From NCBI GenBank assembly GCA_964596125.1, contig CAZQRP010000027.1:1-40769 (forward strand): a stretch of 40,769 nucleotides of DNA, read 5' to 3'. The DNA comes from CAZQRP01 sp964596125 (GTDB lineage: Bacteria; Chloroflexota; Dehalococcoidia; GIF9; UBA5629). The translations under genes were made by a program, and so were the position numbers. The notes under the pieces are model-generated. The model had not been told where the DNA came from, made no database searches, and saw only the letters and a program-made list of their open reading frames with translations. Shown in pieces: positions 1 through 9,486 of this stretch; the stretch's first letter is position 1; every line of letters begins with the position of its first letter.

Positions 1-2607
1 AACAGGTTGAATGAGGGAATTTCACAAAAGCTTACATTGCTTTCGGCTCCAGCGGGCTTCGGCAAAACGATGTTACTCAGCGAATGGGTTGCCGATTGTA
101 GTCGACCTGTTGCATGGGTATCATTGGACGAAACCGATAGTGATTCGTTTCGCTTTTGGGCATACCTCATTGCTGCTTTACAGACAATAAGACCAAATGT
201 TGGAGAAGGCGCTCTTATCTTTTTCCAATCCCCACAACCACAGCCAGCCGATGTGTATCTGACAGCACTCATTAATGATATCGATGAAAAAATGCCTCCC
301 TTTGTGATGGTGCTGGATGACTCCCATACGATTATGTCGCAACAGATAAACGAGGCGCTTGAGTTCTTCATCGAGCATATGCCTCCACAGGTCCACCTTG
401 TGATTTCCGGTAGAGTGGATCCGCCTTTATCTCTTGCCCGACTACGAGCTCAAAACCAGTTGAGTGAGCTACGTGCTGTGGACCTTCGGTTCACACTGGA
501 GGAGACAGCCGCTTTTCTCAATGAAGTCATGAAACTGAAACTTTCAAATGAGGAGATAGCCATACTCGAGGGACGTACCGAAGGCTGGGTCGCTGGATTA
601 CAAATGGTTGGCATCTCAATAAAAGGACACGAGGACACTCCTGATTTCGTGTCCAGGTTTAACGGTAGCCATGGTTATATTCTTGACTATCTGACTGATG
701 AGGTTCTTTCTCATCTGGATGAAAATATCAGGTCTTTTCTGCTACAAACATCCATCCTCAAGCGTATGACCAGTGCCCTATGCAATACAGTTACGGGGCG
801 CGAAGAAAGTGAGGATATTATCAAGCACCTGGAAACCGCGAACTTATTTGTTGAGCCTCTGGATAAAGAAAGACATTGGTACCGCTATCACCAGCTTTTC
901 GCCGATTTGCTCCGTGCACAACTTGCCAGGGAATATCCAGACCAAGAGTCTAACCTGCATAAGAAGGCCAGCTCATGGTTTGAACATGAAGGACTGATAG
1001 AGGAAGCCATTTACCATGCTCTAGCGGCTGATGATTTTAACAAAGCGGCAGACCTTATAGAAAAAGTGGCTGCTTCATTTATTGAGCGAAGCCAGATATC
1101 TACCGTGCTCGCGTTGTTAAACAGGTTGCCAAAAGAAGTAATTATCAGACGTTCCTGGCTCTGTATTTGTAATGCGTGGGCGTTATTATTAGGGGGACAA
1201 CTCGATAAGGTCGAAGGCTTTATTCAGGCCGCCGAAACGAGCATTGAGGAGGCTACAGAATTTTCCGGGGAGAACGCTTCAGAATATTCCTCTAGAATCA
1301 AAGGCCATTCCTTGGCTATCCGCGCTTATGTCATTAGTGCCAGGGGAGATATATCCAGAAGTATTGAGCTTTCCCTGGAAGCAGCAAAGGTTCTGCCCCC
1401 CAATGAGACGACTGCGCGAAGTGCGAATGCTATCAACTTATATAGTGCTTTCTTAATGACCGGAGATATTGTTAATGCCTCAAAGTACTCCAAGGAAGCC
1501 TACGAAATAGCTTCAGCTGGGAGTAATCTCTATGTAGCTTTATCGTCTATTTACCATTCCGGTATTATACAGATGGAGCAGGGTCACCTGCGGCAGGCGG
1601 AAGAAATATTCCAGCGTGCCATAACGATGGGCCAAGAGTGGGGAGGTGGTCATCCCCTCCCTGCAACATTTACAGCTTATTACGGACTGGGCCACCTGCA
1701 CTATGAATGGAACCATCTTGATACGGCATTGCGTTTTGTGGAACAGGGAATCGAGCTCAGCGAGTCAGCTCATCTGTGGTATTCGGAATATCCCCGTCAC
1801 GCTACTTTAGCCCAAATCAAGCAGGCACAAGGGGATAATGATGCAGCTTTGGAAGTAGCTGAGAAAATGATGGCGAGATATCCACCTGGCACTGTACGCG
1901 GTATTCACGCCGCCAGCTGGAAGGGGCGACTTTTATTAGCCAGGAATGACATTGCCTCTCTTCGTCAGTGGGTATCTGCTTACGAAGATCTCTTGAATAT
2001 CTCCGGTATCCCAGATTATTTGTATGAAATGCCGTTTCTCACATTATGCAGGGCACGAGTCACTCTGGGGGAAGTCGGCCAGATACCTGGGCTACTAGGG
2101 CGTTTGTGCGAAAGAGCCGAAGACCAGGGCCGAACCAACAACCTAATTGAAATCCTGGCAATTCGTGCCTTAGCACTGATGGCTGTGGGCAATAATATTG
2201 ATGCGATTATCTCTCTGCAAAAGGCATTATCTCTGGCTGAGCCGCAGGGTTATGTTCGCACTTTTGTAGACATGGGACCCGCAATGCAGCAGTTATTACG
2301 GCAGGTTATCAGTGGTAATGCGTCCAGGGACTACATCCATCACCTGCTGGATGCTTTCCCATCGTCAAGCTTTAGGCCAGTAGCCACTATCAGTCAGCCC
2401 GAAACAAGCTTCGGCGAAAATTTGAACCAGCGCGAGCGGGAAATCTTGAGCCTCATGGCAGCCGGACTGTCCAACCCCGAGATTGCCGAACGATTGTATA
2501 TTTCGTTGAATACTGTCAAGTGGTATACCCGCCGTTTATACAGTAAATTAGGTGCCACAGGACGTACTCAGGCTGTCAATCTCGCCCGCGATTTGAATCT
2601 TCTTTAA
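1..2607 (+). CDS. MalT-like LuxR-family ATP-dependent transcriptional regulator (5' end outside window)
   Basis: Large STAND-type regulator: an ATPase module senses a ligand through a helical repeat region and a C-terminal LuxR helix-turn-helix binds DNA. Counting from the TTG at base 7, the Walker A motif APAGFGKT is at residues 14-21 and the Walker B stretch VMVLDD at about 100-105. A long alpha-helical TPR-like region fills about 330-770, and the HTH (LNQREREILSLMAAGLSN, then TVKWYTRRLYSKLGA) occupies the last 65 residues. The frame is open through base 1 and reads NRLNEG, which family members carry after roughly 25 further residues, so the TTG at 7 is an internal leucine and the true start lies upstream. 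Regulated genes are unknown; the small gene 116 bp downstream is a possible target. Family assignment is secure, ligand not. Confidence 0.93.
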   Translation, partial: NRLNEGISQKLTLLSAPAGFGKTMLLSEWVADCSRPVAWVSLDETDSDSFRFWAYLIAALQTIRPNVGEGALIFFQSPQPQPADVYLTALINDIDEKMPPFVMVLDDSHTIMSQQINEALEFFIEHMPPQVHLVISGRVDPPLSLARLRAQNQLSELRAVDLRFTLEETAAFLNEVMKLKLSNEEIAILEGRTEGWVAGLQMVGISIKGHEDTPDFVSRFNGSHGYILDYLTDEVLSHLDENIRSFLLQTSILKRMTSALCNTVTGREESEDIIKHLETANLFVEPLDKERHWYRYHQLFADLLRAQLAREYPDQESNLHKKASSWFEHEGLIEEAIYHALAADDFNKAADLIEKVAASFIERSQISTVLALLNRLPKEVIIRRSWLCICNAWALLLGGQLDKVEGFIQAAETSIEEATEFSGENASEYSSRIKGHSLAIRAYVISARGDISRSIELSLEAAKVLPPNETTARSANAINLYSAFLMTGDIVNASKYSKEAYEIASAGSNLYVALSSIYHSGIIQMEQGHLRQAEEIFQRAITMGQEWGGGHPLPATFTAYYGLGHLHYEWNHLDTALRFVEQGIELSESAHLWYSEYPRHATLAQIKQAQGDNDAALEVAEKMMARYPPGTVRGIHAASWKGRLLLARNDIASLRQWVSAYEDLLNISGIPDYLYEMPFLTLCRARVTLGEVGQIPGLLGRLCERAEDQGRTNNLIEILAIRALALMAVGNNIDAIISLQKALSLAEPQGYVRTFVDMGPAMQQLLRQVISGNASRDYIHHLLDAFPSSSFRPVATISQPETSFGENLNQREREILSLMAAGLSNPEIAERLYISLNTVKWYTRRLYSKLGATGRTQAVNLARDLNLL

Positions 2608-2653
2608 CCCACTTATTTCTCCAACCACCACACTCCTGATTTATAAATACCAC

Positions 2654-2674
2654 CCACCCGGGTGGTGAACCACC
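2654..2674. promoter_or_regulatory. Overlapping palindromes upstream of the 2.7 kb gene
   Basis: A perfect 12-bp palindrome CCACCCGGGTGG (2654-2665) overlaps a second inverted repeat GGTGGT-GA-ACCACC (2661-2674). They lie between the LuxR-type regulator gene and the following small gene. Such symmetry suits an operator for a dimeric regulator; LuxR-type control of the downstream gene is an inference. They could alternatively form part of an RNA hairpin after the regulator gene, but no T-run follows. Confidence 0.4.
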
Positions 2675-2722
2675 CCTACCTCGGCTGCTATTCTGAATGT
2701 AGAAAACAATGAGGTAGTGGTA

Positions 2723-2953
2723 ATGTACTCGGAAGAAGCAAGATACAAAATCTCTCTCGAAGGTCACCTGGATGAACGCTGGGCGGGCTGGTTTGGAGGA
2801 ATGAGTATCAAAAATACTCTTGATCTGCGGGGTTTCCCAATTACTACTCTTTCCGGGATCATAGTTGACCAGGCTGCCCTGCACAATATAATCACCAGAA
2901 TCCGTGACATTGGAATCCCGCTAATCTCAATTAATCGCATTGCGTCTAAATGA
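2723..2953 (+). CDS. Small conserved protein of unknown function
   Basis: A 76-residue soluble protein. I recognise the pattern (YKISLEGHLDERWAGWFGG near the N-terminus, then VVDQAALHxxxxxIRDIGIPLISI near the C-terminus) from a widespread small family in Chloroflexota and Actinomycetota with no assigned function that I know of. I chose ATG 2723 because GAGG lies 8 bases upstream; a GTG two codons earlier is less well placed. It follows the LuxR-type regulator gene after palindromic DNA and precedes a flavodoxin-like gene by 69 bp, so it may be part of a small regulated operon. Confidence 0.72.
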   Translation: MYSEEARYKISLEGHLDERWAGWFGGMSIKNTLDLRGFPITTLSGIIVDQAALHNIITRIRDIGIPLISINRIASK

Positions 2954-3022
2954 AAGAAAGGAGAAACCGCAATGATGGCACAAATAGCCGCAGGACTAAT
3001 TTCCAACAGACAGGAGGTGAAA

Positions 3023-4408
3023 ATGAAAGCGATTATTCTAGATGGTTCAAAGACAAACGACATGACCGGAGAACGAGTTCGCAAGGTACTTATGGCGCAA
3101 CTTGAAGTTAGTGGTTGGGAAGTTGAACACGTGATAATACGTGACCAAAAAATCGGCAACTGCGCGGGCGATTTCTTCTGCTGGATTCGCAGCCCCGGCT
3201 TATGCAATATAAATGACGACAATCGACGTATCGCTGAGGCTGCGATAGCCAGTGAATTGATGGTCTGTCTTACACCTATCACATTCGGTGGATATTCTTC
3301 GATGCTCAAGCGAATGGTCGACCACCAAATTCAGAATATTTCGCCATTTTTTACCAAGATTAATGGCGAGACGCATCATAAGAAACGCTACGACAAATAC
3401 CCCGATTTTCTAGTCGTTGGCTGGATGGACAAACCTGATGCCCAGGCTGAGGCGATATTCAGGCATCTTGTCAGTCGTAACTGCATCAACTTCTACACTG
3501 AAAAAGCTGCCTGTGGGATAGTCCTGGCCAATCAATCTGACGAGGATATTTCGGCTTCTGTGGAGAACTGGCTGAACGACATTCATAGCGGTCAAATATT
3601 ACAGACTGTAAACCTACCGGAAAGTGACAATGCATGTTGTTCGGCATCTAGAATTCGGCGTGCTCTTTTGCTTGTAGGTAGTCCGAAGGCTCAAAAAAGC
3701 ACGTCTAATTCATTAGGTGGATATCTCATCGAACAATTGGACGCGCAGTCTATCCAGACTGAAACGGTTTACCTGCATACCATTGTGCACTCTCCTGAAA
3801 AGATGAAAGCATTGCTGGAGACTGTTGATACGGCGGATTTAATAACACTGGCCTTTCCACTGTATGCAGATTCGCTGCCCGCCCCAGTGATTGATGTACT
3901 CGAGCGCATAGCTATGCACCGACAAAGCCGGGAGCACAATCACCGACCGTTATTCACTGCTATTTCAAATAGCGGTTATCCTGAAACTCAACACAATGCC
4001 ACTGCGCTGGCTATCTGTGAAGTCTTCGCTAAACAGGCACAGTTTGAATGGGCTGGTTCGCTGGCATTGGGTGGCGGCGCAATGATTGATGGTACGCCGC
4101 TGGCCGAAATGGGTGGGCGTACCATACGTATAAGAAAGTCGCTGGAATTAGCTGCCGCGGCGCTTGCTAAGGGGCAAGCTATTCCGAAAGCGGCGCAGGA
4201 TTTGATGTCCAAGCCGGTCATTCCTGCCTGGGCATACCGTTTAATGGGGGACTTACGCTGGAAAAAGTTAGCTAAATCGTACGGTGTAAGCAAATCACTC
4301 AAGAGGCAGCCGTTTTTGGCCTTAAGGCCTTCAACGAATGGCGTAGAAGACAGTGTAGATAGGCCTCTGTGGTGTAGATTACAGGCAAAGCCACGTCTGA
4401 AGCTGTGA
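3023..4408 (+). CDS. Two-domain flavodoxin-like / NAD(P)H-dependent FMN reductase family protein
   Basis: About 461 residues forming two flavodoxin-fold halves. The first (KAIILDGSKTNDMTGERV at the N-terminus) has the NADPH-dependent FMN reductase layout, with the active-site-like stretch GGYSSMLKRMVDHQ typical of multimeric flavodoxins. The second begins at RRALLLVGSPKAQKSTSN and includes FPLYADSLPAPVIDVLERI. The family reduces quinones, azo compounds or iron using FMN; the substrate here is unknown. ATG 3023 follows AGGAGG by 5 bases. Another ATG at 2972, also with a Shine-Dalgarno site, is in frame and would add 17 residues that do not resemble the family. The C-terminal 90 residues are basic and outside the fold. 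Confidence 0.75.
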   Translation: MKAIILDGSKTNDMTGERVRKVLMAQLEVSGWEVEHVIIRDQKIGNCAGDFFCWIRSPGLCNINDDNRRIAEAAIASELMVCLTPITFGGYSSMLKRMVDHQIQNISPFFTKINGETHHKKRYDKYPDFLVVGWMDKPDAQAEAIFRHLVSRNCINFYTEKAACGIVLANQSDEDISASVENWLNDIHSGQILQTVNLPESDNACCSASRIRRALLLVGSPKAQKSTSNSLGGYLIEQLDAQSIQTETVYLHTIVHSPEKMKALLETVDTADLITLAFPLYADSLPAPVIDVLERIAMHRQSREHNHRPLFTAISNSGYPETQHNATALAICEVFAKQAQFEWAGSLALGGGAMIDGTPLAEMGGRTIRIRKSLELAAAALAKGQAIPKAAQDLMSKPVIPAWAYRLMGDLRWKKLAKSYGVSKSLKRQPFLALRPSTNGVEDSVDRPLWCRLQAKPRLKL

Positions 4409-4515
4409 TAAGTGAATTTGATATCAAAACTGATTGCACGAAGATTCGAAGGAATGAAACGGTTGACACATAATGAGGATAGTCCTATAGCTCTGTAGGT
4501 AACGGGAGTTGAAAA

Positions 4516-5052
4516 ATGAACAAGATAGGAATCCAGGGCAGAAGATGGCTGAAAGCTTTTCATGTATTTTTTTCGATGACATGGATTGGCGCCGGAATAA
4601 CTACAACGATTATTCTTTTTGTCACCAGAAATACAACCTCTGGTGCTGAGCTGTATGCCTACAATAAAGCTATTCAACTAGGCGACTTGGTTGTCATACC
4701 CTGTGCGGTCCTTTGTGTTATTACCGGCTTACTCCTTTGCTGGCAGACTCCCTGGGGTTTTTTCAAGTATTGGTCAGTTGTTGTCCCATTAGTAGCCTGG
4801 GCTGCGGCAATCGTGCTCGGAATAGCCTGTCTCGGTCCGTGGACCGAGGATTTGGTAAGAATTTCTAAGGCCGAAGGTCTTGCTGCCCTGCAGAATGGAG
4901 AATATCTCTATGCCCTGCAAATGATGAAAATAGTCGGTATTGTTTGGATACTTATCCTCATTTTCGCGGCTTTCGTATCAGTTATCAAACCCTGGGGAAG
5001 GGTAGGAAAAACCAAAGATGAGGCAGAGCCAAGCCCGACTGGAACCATGTAG
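4516..5052 (+). CDS. Small integral membrane protein, DUF2269-like
   Basis: A 178-residue protein with four predicted membrane helices, at about residues 14-35, 55-75, 83-105 and 136-158. The opening RRWLKAFHVFFSMTWIGAG, with a histidine in helix 1 (FHVFFSMTWIG), is the pattern I associate with DUF2269-type predicted membrane proteins. GGGAG is located 6 bases before the ATG. It lies 107 bp after the flavodoxin-like gene on the same strand. Function unknown; a redox role beside the flavodoxin-like protein is only a guess. Confidence 0.7.
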   Translation: MNKIGIQGRRWLKAFHVFFSMTWIGAGITTTIILFVTRNTTSGAELYAYNKAIQLGDLVVIPCAVLCVITGLLLCWQTPWGFFKYWSVVVPLVAWAAAIVLGIACLGPWTEDLVRISKAEGLAALQNGEYLYALQMMKIVGIVWILILIFAAFVSVIKPWGRVGKTKDEAEPSPTGTM

Positions 5053-5603
5053 TCCCATATCCTCTAGAGATTAATTGAAACATAATCGGTCTTCCTAGGT
5101 GGCAATGATCCGTTTTGTTTGGCATCACACAATTACCCGGAAATATAATTTATAGGAACCCAAGCTTTAAAGTTGAATTTGAAACAAATGGCTCCTCCCT
5201 CTGCAGACCTTGATGTTCCCACGACGAACATGCCATTTCCCGAAAAATCCATATCGGTTTCGGAGCTAATAAAACGCGGTCTGCACGTGGGAGGCTCCGA
5301 GCGGACGAACTGGCGGGGCTCCTCCACTTTTCTGTATTAAGGTGTCTGGACTGCTCCCGGGCTCAACAAAATCAGCCAGAACGGCCTGAAATTTCCCATG
5401 AGTAATTCCCATGAGTAATAATCTACCTCGCAGGATTTTTGGGGCTAGGTGTGGGCTGAATGGTGAGGCCCAATAGGAGTGGTGACTAGGGAGTGGCTGA
5501 CGTAATACTGCTGAAGCAGTACCGAATAGTTAAAGAGGCATTCATTTCTTAAAAAACGTAAAGATTGATTACGAGGATATTGCTCATTTCTTCATTTACC
5601 CTC
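5053..5603. other. Intergenic stretch without a supported gene
   Basis: About 550 bp. No open frame has a convincing start plus recognisable product. It contains a 13-bp tandem repeat CCCATGAGTAATT near 5396-5420 and a 16-bp near-palindrome TACTGCT-GA-AGCAGTA (5506-5521). A minus-strand open frame at 5133-5327 has no ribosome binding site that I can see and no family resemblance. Confidence 0.6.
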
Positions 5604-5643
5604 TTGACAAATGATATAACATATGTTATATTACATATGTTAT
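5604..5643 (+). promoter_or_regulatory. tetR promoter with overlapping operators
   Basis: A -35 TTGACA (5604-5609) and a -10 TATATT (5627-5632) are separated by 17 bp. A perfect 18-bp palindrome ATATAACATATGTTATAT (5614-5631) fills the spacer and overlaps the -10. A second near-identical copy, ATTACATATGTTAT (5630-5643), follows immediately. This is the classic layout for a repressor that blocks its own promoter, and the TetR-family gene starts 21 bp downstream. Confidence 0.85.
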
Positions 5644-5664
5644 TTAATGGAGGAACATAGTTAG

Positions 5665-6279
5665 ATGCCAGTTAAACAATCATTTACCAGAGATATGCTT
5701 GTAGATGCCGCATTTAAAATACTCAGGGCCAAGGGATGGGATAAGCTTTCGGCGCGGTCTCTTGCCGAGGAACTGAATTGCTCTACCATGCCCATATATT
5801 CATACCTGAAATCGATGAAAAAATTGGATAAAGAGCTAAGGGAAAAGGCAACCGGTCTTTTGCTGAGCTACCAAACGACGCCCAGAACCGGTGAGGCATT
5901 TTTCGACATGGGGCTCGGCTATATTTTATTCGCAAAGCAGGAGAGACACCTTTTCCGATTCCTGTTCGGTGAAAACGAGAGAAGAGGAAGGCCCAATTAT
6001 CCCGGAAAGGCACTGAAAGAATTTGCGTTTAACCATCTCATCCCAAAAATGAAAGGCGAATCGGTTCTGGAGGGCCTGGATGAACAGCAGCTGGAAAGCA
6101 TTTTGACGAAAATGTGGATATTCGTTCACGGAATCGCAGCACTCAGCAACAATAATGCACTTGCAGAGCACGATGAAAAATCTATACGGGCAATGCTCAG
6201 GGAAACAGGCCTCTTTATCATAAAAGGGGAAAGGGCAAAACGAATCACGGCGGAAAAAGAAGATAAAACCTGGCATTAA
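5665..6279 (+). CDS. TetR/AcrR-family transcriptional regulator
   Basis: A 204-residue protein of normal length for the family. The N-terminal HTH runs from FTRDMLVDAAFKILRAKGWD through LSARSLAEELNCSTMPIYSYL (about residues 8-50); the rest is the helical ligand and dimer domain, with no family-specific motif that I can name. The promoter holds two copies of a palindromic operator overlapping the -10, so autorepression is very likely. GGAGG precedes the ATG. A GNAT gene starts 44 bp after the stop and a FAD oxidoreductase gene follows, suggesting a small operon induced by an unknown ligand. Confidence 0.93.
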   Translation: MPVKQSFTRDMLVDAAFKILRAKGWDKLSARSLAEELNCSTMPIYSYLKSMKKLDKELREKATGLLLSYQTTPRTGEAFFDMGLGYILFAKQERHLFRFLFGENERRGRPNYPGKALKEFAFNHLIPKMKGESVLEGLDEQQLESILTKMWIFVHGIAALSNNNALAEHDEKSIRAMLRETGLFIIKGERAKRITAEKEDKTWH

Positions 6280-6323
6280 CGGCTTTATATTATTTCTCCA
6301 ATTAACAGGAGGAGTTAGGGGCT

Positions 6324-7379
6324 ATGATTATTCGTGAAACAACACCGGATGATAATGAGGAGCTTATAAAACTGCAGACAAGGTGCCCGCAGGGTACAAC
6401 CCTGATAGTATCGGCAGTCAACACGCCGGACTTCTTTGCCCGGTCCAGCGTTTATAAAGACTCAAAAGTATATGTTGTAATTGAAGAAGACCGGGTAATC
6501 GCTTCAGCGGCCTGCGCCGTTCGCGACGCAACTTTGGATAATAGAATAAAAAAAGTAGGATACGAATTTCAGGCCTTTGTGGATCCGGGGCACCGTGGAA
6601 AACGCATCGCTGGTCAACTCCATCAAACCCGCGAAGACTACCTGAGAAAGCAGGGGGCTGTATTATCGTATTCACTTATCATGGGGGGCAACGACCCTTC
6701 CATTCGCCACCTTGTAAGGCAGGGATTTTATCGGCATAAAACTATCATCATGCGCAGTATTCCTGTGTTTAAGGAAATGAATGCCCGCACTGAGAAGAAT
6801 GTTAGACAGATAGTGTCTGAAGACCTTTCTGCCGTCGCTGGCTTATTGAATAGTACCTGGAAAGGATACGAATTATATGAACCGATGACAGCAGTTTCAC
6901 TGGAACATCTGCTTGTTGGAACCTCTGCATACAGCTTTGACAATTTATTAGTGCTTGAAGACGGCGGTGATATTGCCGCCTGCATGGGATTTTGGGACTG
7001 GAGCCGGGTCATGCGAATAACCGTGGAAGCGCTGAGCACAAAGATGCGAATGATGAATTTGATCGTAGACATTATGCGCCTGTTCCGGCCTCTACCACAG
7101 GGGCCCAAACCCGGCGATGTATTAAGGCAAGCGGTACTCACTCCAATTGGATTCAAGGATCCCAAATACCTGTCAATGGTCCTTCCGTATATCAACAACC
7201 TGGCCTTAGCGAAGGGAATCCAGCAGATATTTTTCCTCGCGGAAAGGAATCACGCCCTGCACCGCTTATTGAAAGGATTTATCCATATTGATACGGACAT
7301 ACACCTCTACATCAAGCCTCTTGGTAATAACCTGCTGCTGAGTGGCGGCCCGGTTTATATAGATGGGCTAGACATGTAG
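6324..7379 (+). CDS. GNAT-family N-acetyltransferase
   Basis: A 351-residue protein. The N-terminal half is a GNAT fold: it starts MIIRETTPDDNEELIKLQ and has the acetyl-CoA pyrophosphate-binding motif A as VDPGHRGKRIAGQLHQ (about residues 88-103). A second, weaker GNAT-like half starts around residue 155 (VRQIVSEDLSAVAGLLNSTW), so this may be a tandem GNAT protein as in Eis-like or mycothiol synthase-like enzymes. The acyl acceptor is unknown. AGGAGGAG lies just upstream and the gene sits 44 bp behind tetR, so it is probably repressor-controlled. Confidence 0.85.
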   Translation: MIIRETTPDDNEELIKLQTRCPQGTTLIVSAVNTPDFFARSSVYKDSKVYVVIEEDRVIASAACAVRDATLDNRIKKVGYEFQAFVDPGHRGKRIAGQLHQTREDYLRKQGAVLSYSLIMGGNDPSIRHLVRQGFYRHKTIIMRSIPVFKEMNARTEKNVRQIVSEDLSAVAGLLNSTWKGYELYEPMTAVSLEHLLVGTSAYSFDNLLVLEDGGDIAACMGFWDWSRVMRITVEALSTKMRMMNLIVDIMRLFRPLPQGPKPGDVLRQAVLTPIGFKDPKYLSMVLPYINNLALAKGIQQIFFLAERNHALHRLLKGFIHIDTDIHLYIKPLGNNLLLSGGPVYIDGLDM

Positions 7380-7483
7380 TTCGCTGACTTCAGGAAATAT
7401 AACGAGATATTAAAAGGCATAATGATTTAGAACTTTAACTGAGAAAGTATTTATCCGAAACACAGTTCTGAAGCGAGGACGCA

Positions 7484-8992
7484 ATGGAACTAAAAAGAGA
7501 TTCATATGACGTGGTGGTTGTTGGTGCCGGAATGGGGGGACTGACCGCAGCCGCACTGCTGGCGAAGAACGGACTTCAGGTGCTGCTGGTTGATAAGAAC
7601 GACAGGGCCGGAGGCTATGCCCAGTCGATGGAAAGGGGAGGTTTCACATTCGATTTGGCAGTTCACCTGATCTCCGGGTGCAATGAAGGTGGTACGGTGC
7701 GCTCGGTCCTTGATGACCTCGGCGTGCGTGACGAGGTCGAATTCATGGAGCCGGCTACTTTCTACCGGTGCATATTTCCGGACTTTACCATTGACGTTCC
7801 GATCGGATTGAAGCAGTTCACAGAGGTCCATGCACGGGAATTTCCTCAGGAGAGACAGGGCATAGAAGCTCTGGTCAATGAGATGGAGGCTATTTACGCC
7901 GAGGCCACAAGCATACGCTCCACAATGGGTCCCTCTGATTTAATCAAGGCACCTTTTGCATATCCCCACCTGGTTAAATATCGAAATACGACCTTTGCCC
8001 GGATGCTGGACCAGTTCATCAAGAGTGAGAAGCTGAGGGCAGCGCTCTCTGCTCTATGCATCTATATAGGGCTACCGCCGTCCAGACTGCCCGCAATTGT
8101 CATGTCTACCGCGATTGTGGCGCTGGTTGGAGACGACCATTATTATGTACGAGGTGGCTCCCAGCGACTGGTGAACGCAATTGTGCATGGATTAGAGAAA
8201 CATGGGGGTGAGTTCCTACCGAAGTCACGGGTGAACAGGATCCACTGTGAGCAGGGGAAGGTCGAAAGTGTAGAACTCGAAGGGGGAACCAGAGTGAAGG
8301 CCAGGGTTGTCATTTCAAACGTGTCAGCCAGGCAAACCTTTGGAAAGCTTTTAAATCCTTCTTATACCAGTAAAAAATACCTGGATAGAGTTTACCGCAT
8401 GAGGCCGACTCATTCTGTTTTTGAGGTATTTATGGGCGTAGATATGGATATGCGAAATAGTGTTATGGCGCATGAGACCTTCATCCTCAGGTCTTACGAT
8501 CCCAGCTATGGTATAACCGACGACTTCTCACAGGCGTTAGTGAAAGGAAGCAGTAGGGCAGGTTTCGGAATATGCGTTCCTACATTGACCGACTCAAGCA
8601 TTGCACCCAATGGATGTCATGTGCTGTGTATAGTGACGTATGCACCATATTACATCGGAAAGAATTGGGACGGCGAGAAAGAAAAAGTGGGGGAGAGCCT
8701 GGTAAAGCAGGCAGAGGTCTACATACCGGGCTTGAGTGACCACATCGTGATAAAAGAGTTAGTCAGCCCACTTGATCTGGAAAGGATGACTTTAAATGAC
8801 GAGGGGGCCATATATGGATGGGAGAAGGGCTTCGATCAGATCGGCAGGAAGGCATTCACTTTTTCTACTCCTGTTAAAGGCCTTTACCTTGCTGGTCACT
8901 GGGCAGGTGAAGAGCATGGTGTTACCGGTACCATGAGTTCGGGGAAAAGAGTTTCGAATGCAATATTAAAACAATGCATTGATAATTATTGA
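7484..8992 (+). CDS. CrtI-type FAD-dependent oxidoreductase (phytoene desaturase / retinol saturase-like)
   Basis: A 502-residue flavoprotein. The FAD-binding Rossmann motif VVVVGAGMGGLTAAALLA is at about residues 10-27 and is followed by LVDKNDRAGGYAQS, typical of phytoene desaturases and carotene isomerases. The conserved C-terminal motif GLYLAGHWAGEEHGVTG is present. Family members desaturate or saturate polyene lipids, but no crtB or other carotenoid gene is nearby, so a carotenoid role is not established. It follows the GNAT gene by 104 bp on the same strand and could belong to the tetR operon. Confidence 0.85.
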   Translation: MELKRDSYDVVVVGAGMGGLTAAALLAKNGLQVLLVDKNDRAGGYAQSMERGGFTFDLAVHLISGCNEGGTVRSVLDDLGVRDEVEFMEPATFYRCIFPDFTIDVPIGLKQFTEVHAREFPQERQGIEALVNEMEAIYAEATSIRSTMGPSDLIKAPFAYPHLVKYRNTTFARMLDQFIKSEKLRAALSALCIYIGLPPSRLPAIVMSTAIVALVGDDHYYVRGGSQRLVNAIVHGLEKHGGEFLPKSRVNRIHCEQGKVESVELEGGTRVKARVVISNVSARQTFGKLLNPSYTSKKYLDRVYRMRPTHSVFEVFMGVDMDMRNSVMAHETFILRSYDPSYGITDDFSQALVKGSSRAGFGICVPTLTDSSIAPNGCHVLCIVTYAPYYIGKNWDGEKEKVGESLVKQAEVYIPGLSDHIVIKELVSPLDLERMTLNDEGAIYGWEKGFDQIGRKAFTFSTPVKGLYLAGHWAGEEHGVTGTMSSGKRVSNAILKQCIDNY

Positions 8993-9091
8993 GCGCAGCA
9001 ATATATCATAAATGAACAAATATATATCACTCCTTATCTTATCGCCATTTTGGATAGATTTAGGTAGTTATTATCAGCGAAGGAAAAGGCA

Positions 9092-9453
9092 ATGTTGAAG
9101 CACTTAAATCTTGCTCTGGTGAGTTGTTTAGTAGTAGCTTTGCTGTTATCTACCGGTACAAGCACGGTAGCGGCACTGAGCCACGACTCATACCGAATTT
9201 CAACTTATGACATTCAGTTTACCGGGGACGCATCTGGTGATTCCCCGTATGTCGGCCAAGTTGTGACCGCTTCATGAATTGTGACCGGCGTCTTTTTTCA
9301 CGGATATACCGTCGCTGATGCCTTTGGTCCATGGAACGCCATCTTTGTTTTTTCAAACAAGCATGCCCCTAAATCGGGAATGAGGTTGAAGTTACGGATT
9401 TATGGGTAGACTCATTTAAGGCCTTGTCTTTCATTGTTAAATTAGGCGATTAA
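9092..9453 (+). pseudogene. Decayed exported OB-fold (nuclease-associated) protein
   Basis: The first 61 codons encode a signal peptide (LNLALVSCLVVALLLSTG) and the start of an OB-fold domain (YDIQFTGDASGDSPYVGQVVTAS), like those in secreted endonucleases and lamin-tail proteins. A TGA at 9275-9277 stands where family members have glycine (TTSGVVT pattern) and the same frame continues as IVTGVFFHGYTVADAFGP. Near 9379-9384 a one-base loss moves the homology (NEVEVTDLWVDSF) into the next frame, ending at the TAA 9451-9453. Two independent lesions make this a pseudogene; sequencing error could explain one. Confidence 0.7.
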
Positions 9454-9486
9454 TTGATACAATTCTATATAAGGAGGTTGAGGACA

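Noticed and set aside
2764..3309. 181-codon minus-strand open frame
   Set aside because: Antisense shadow of the small conserved gene and the flavodoxin-like gene.
3988..4677. 229-codon minus-strand open frame
   Set aside because: Spans the ends of two plus-strand genes that have good start sites and family support; composition is that of a shadow.
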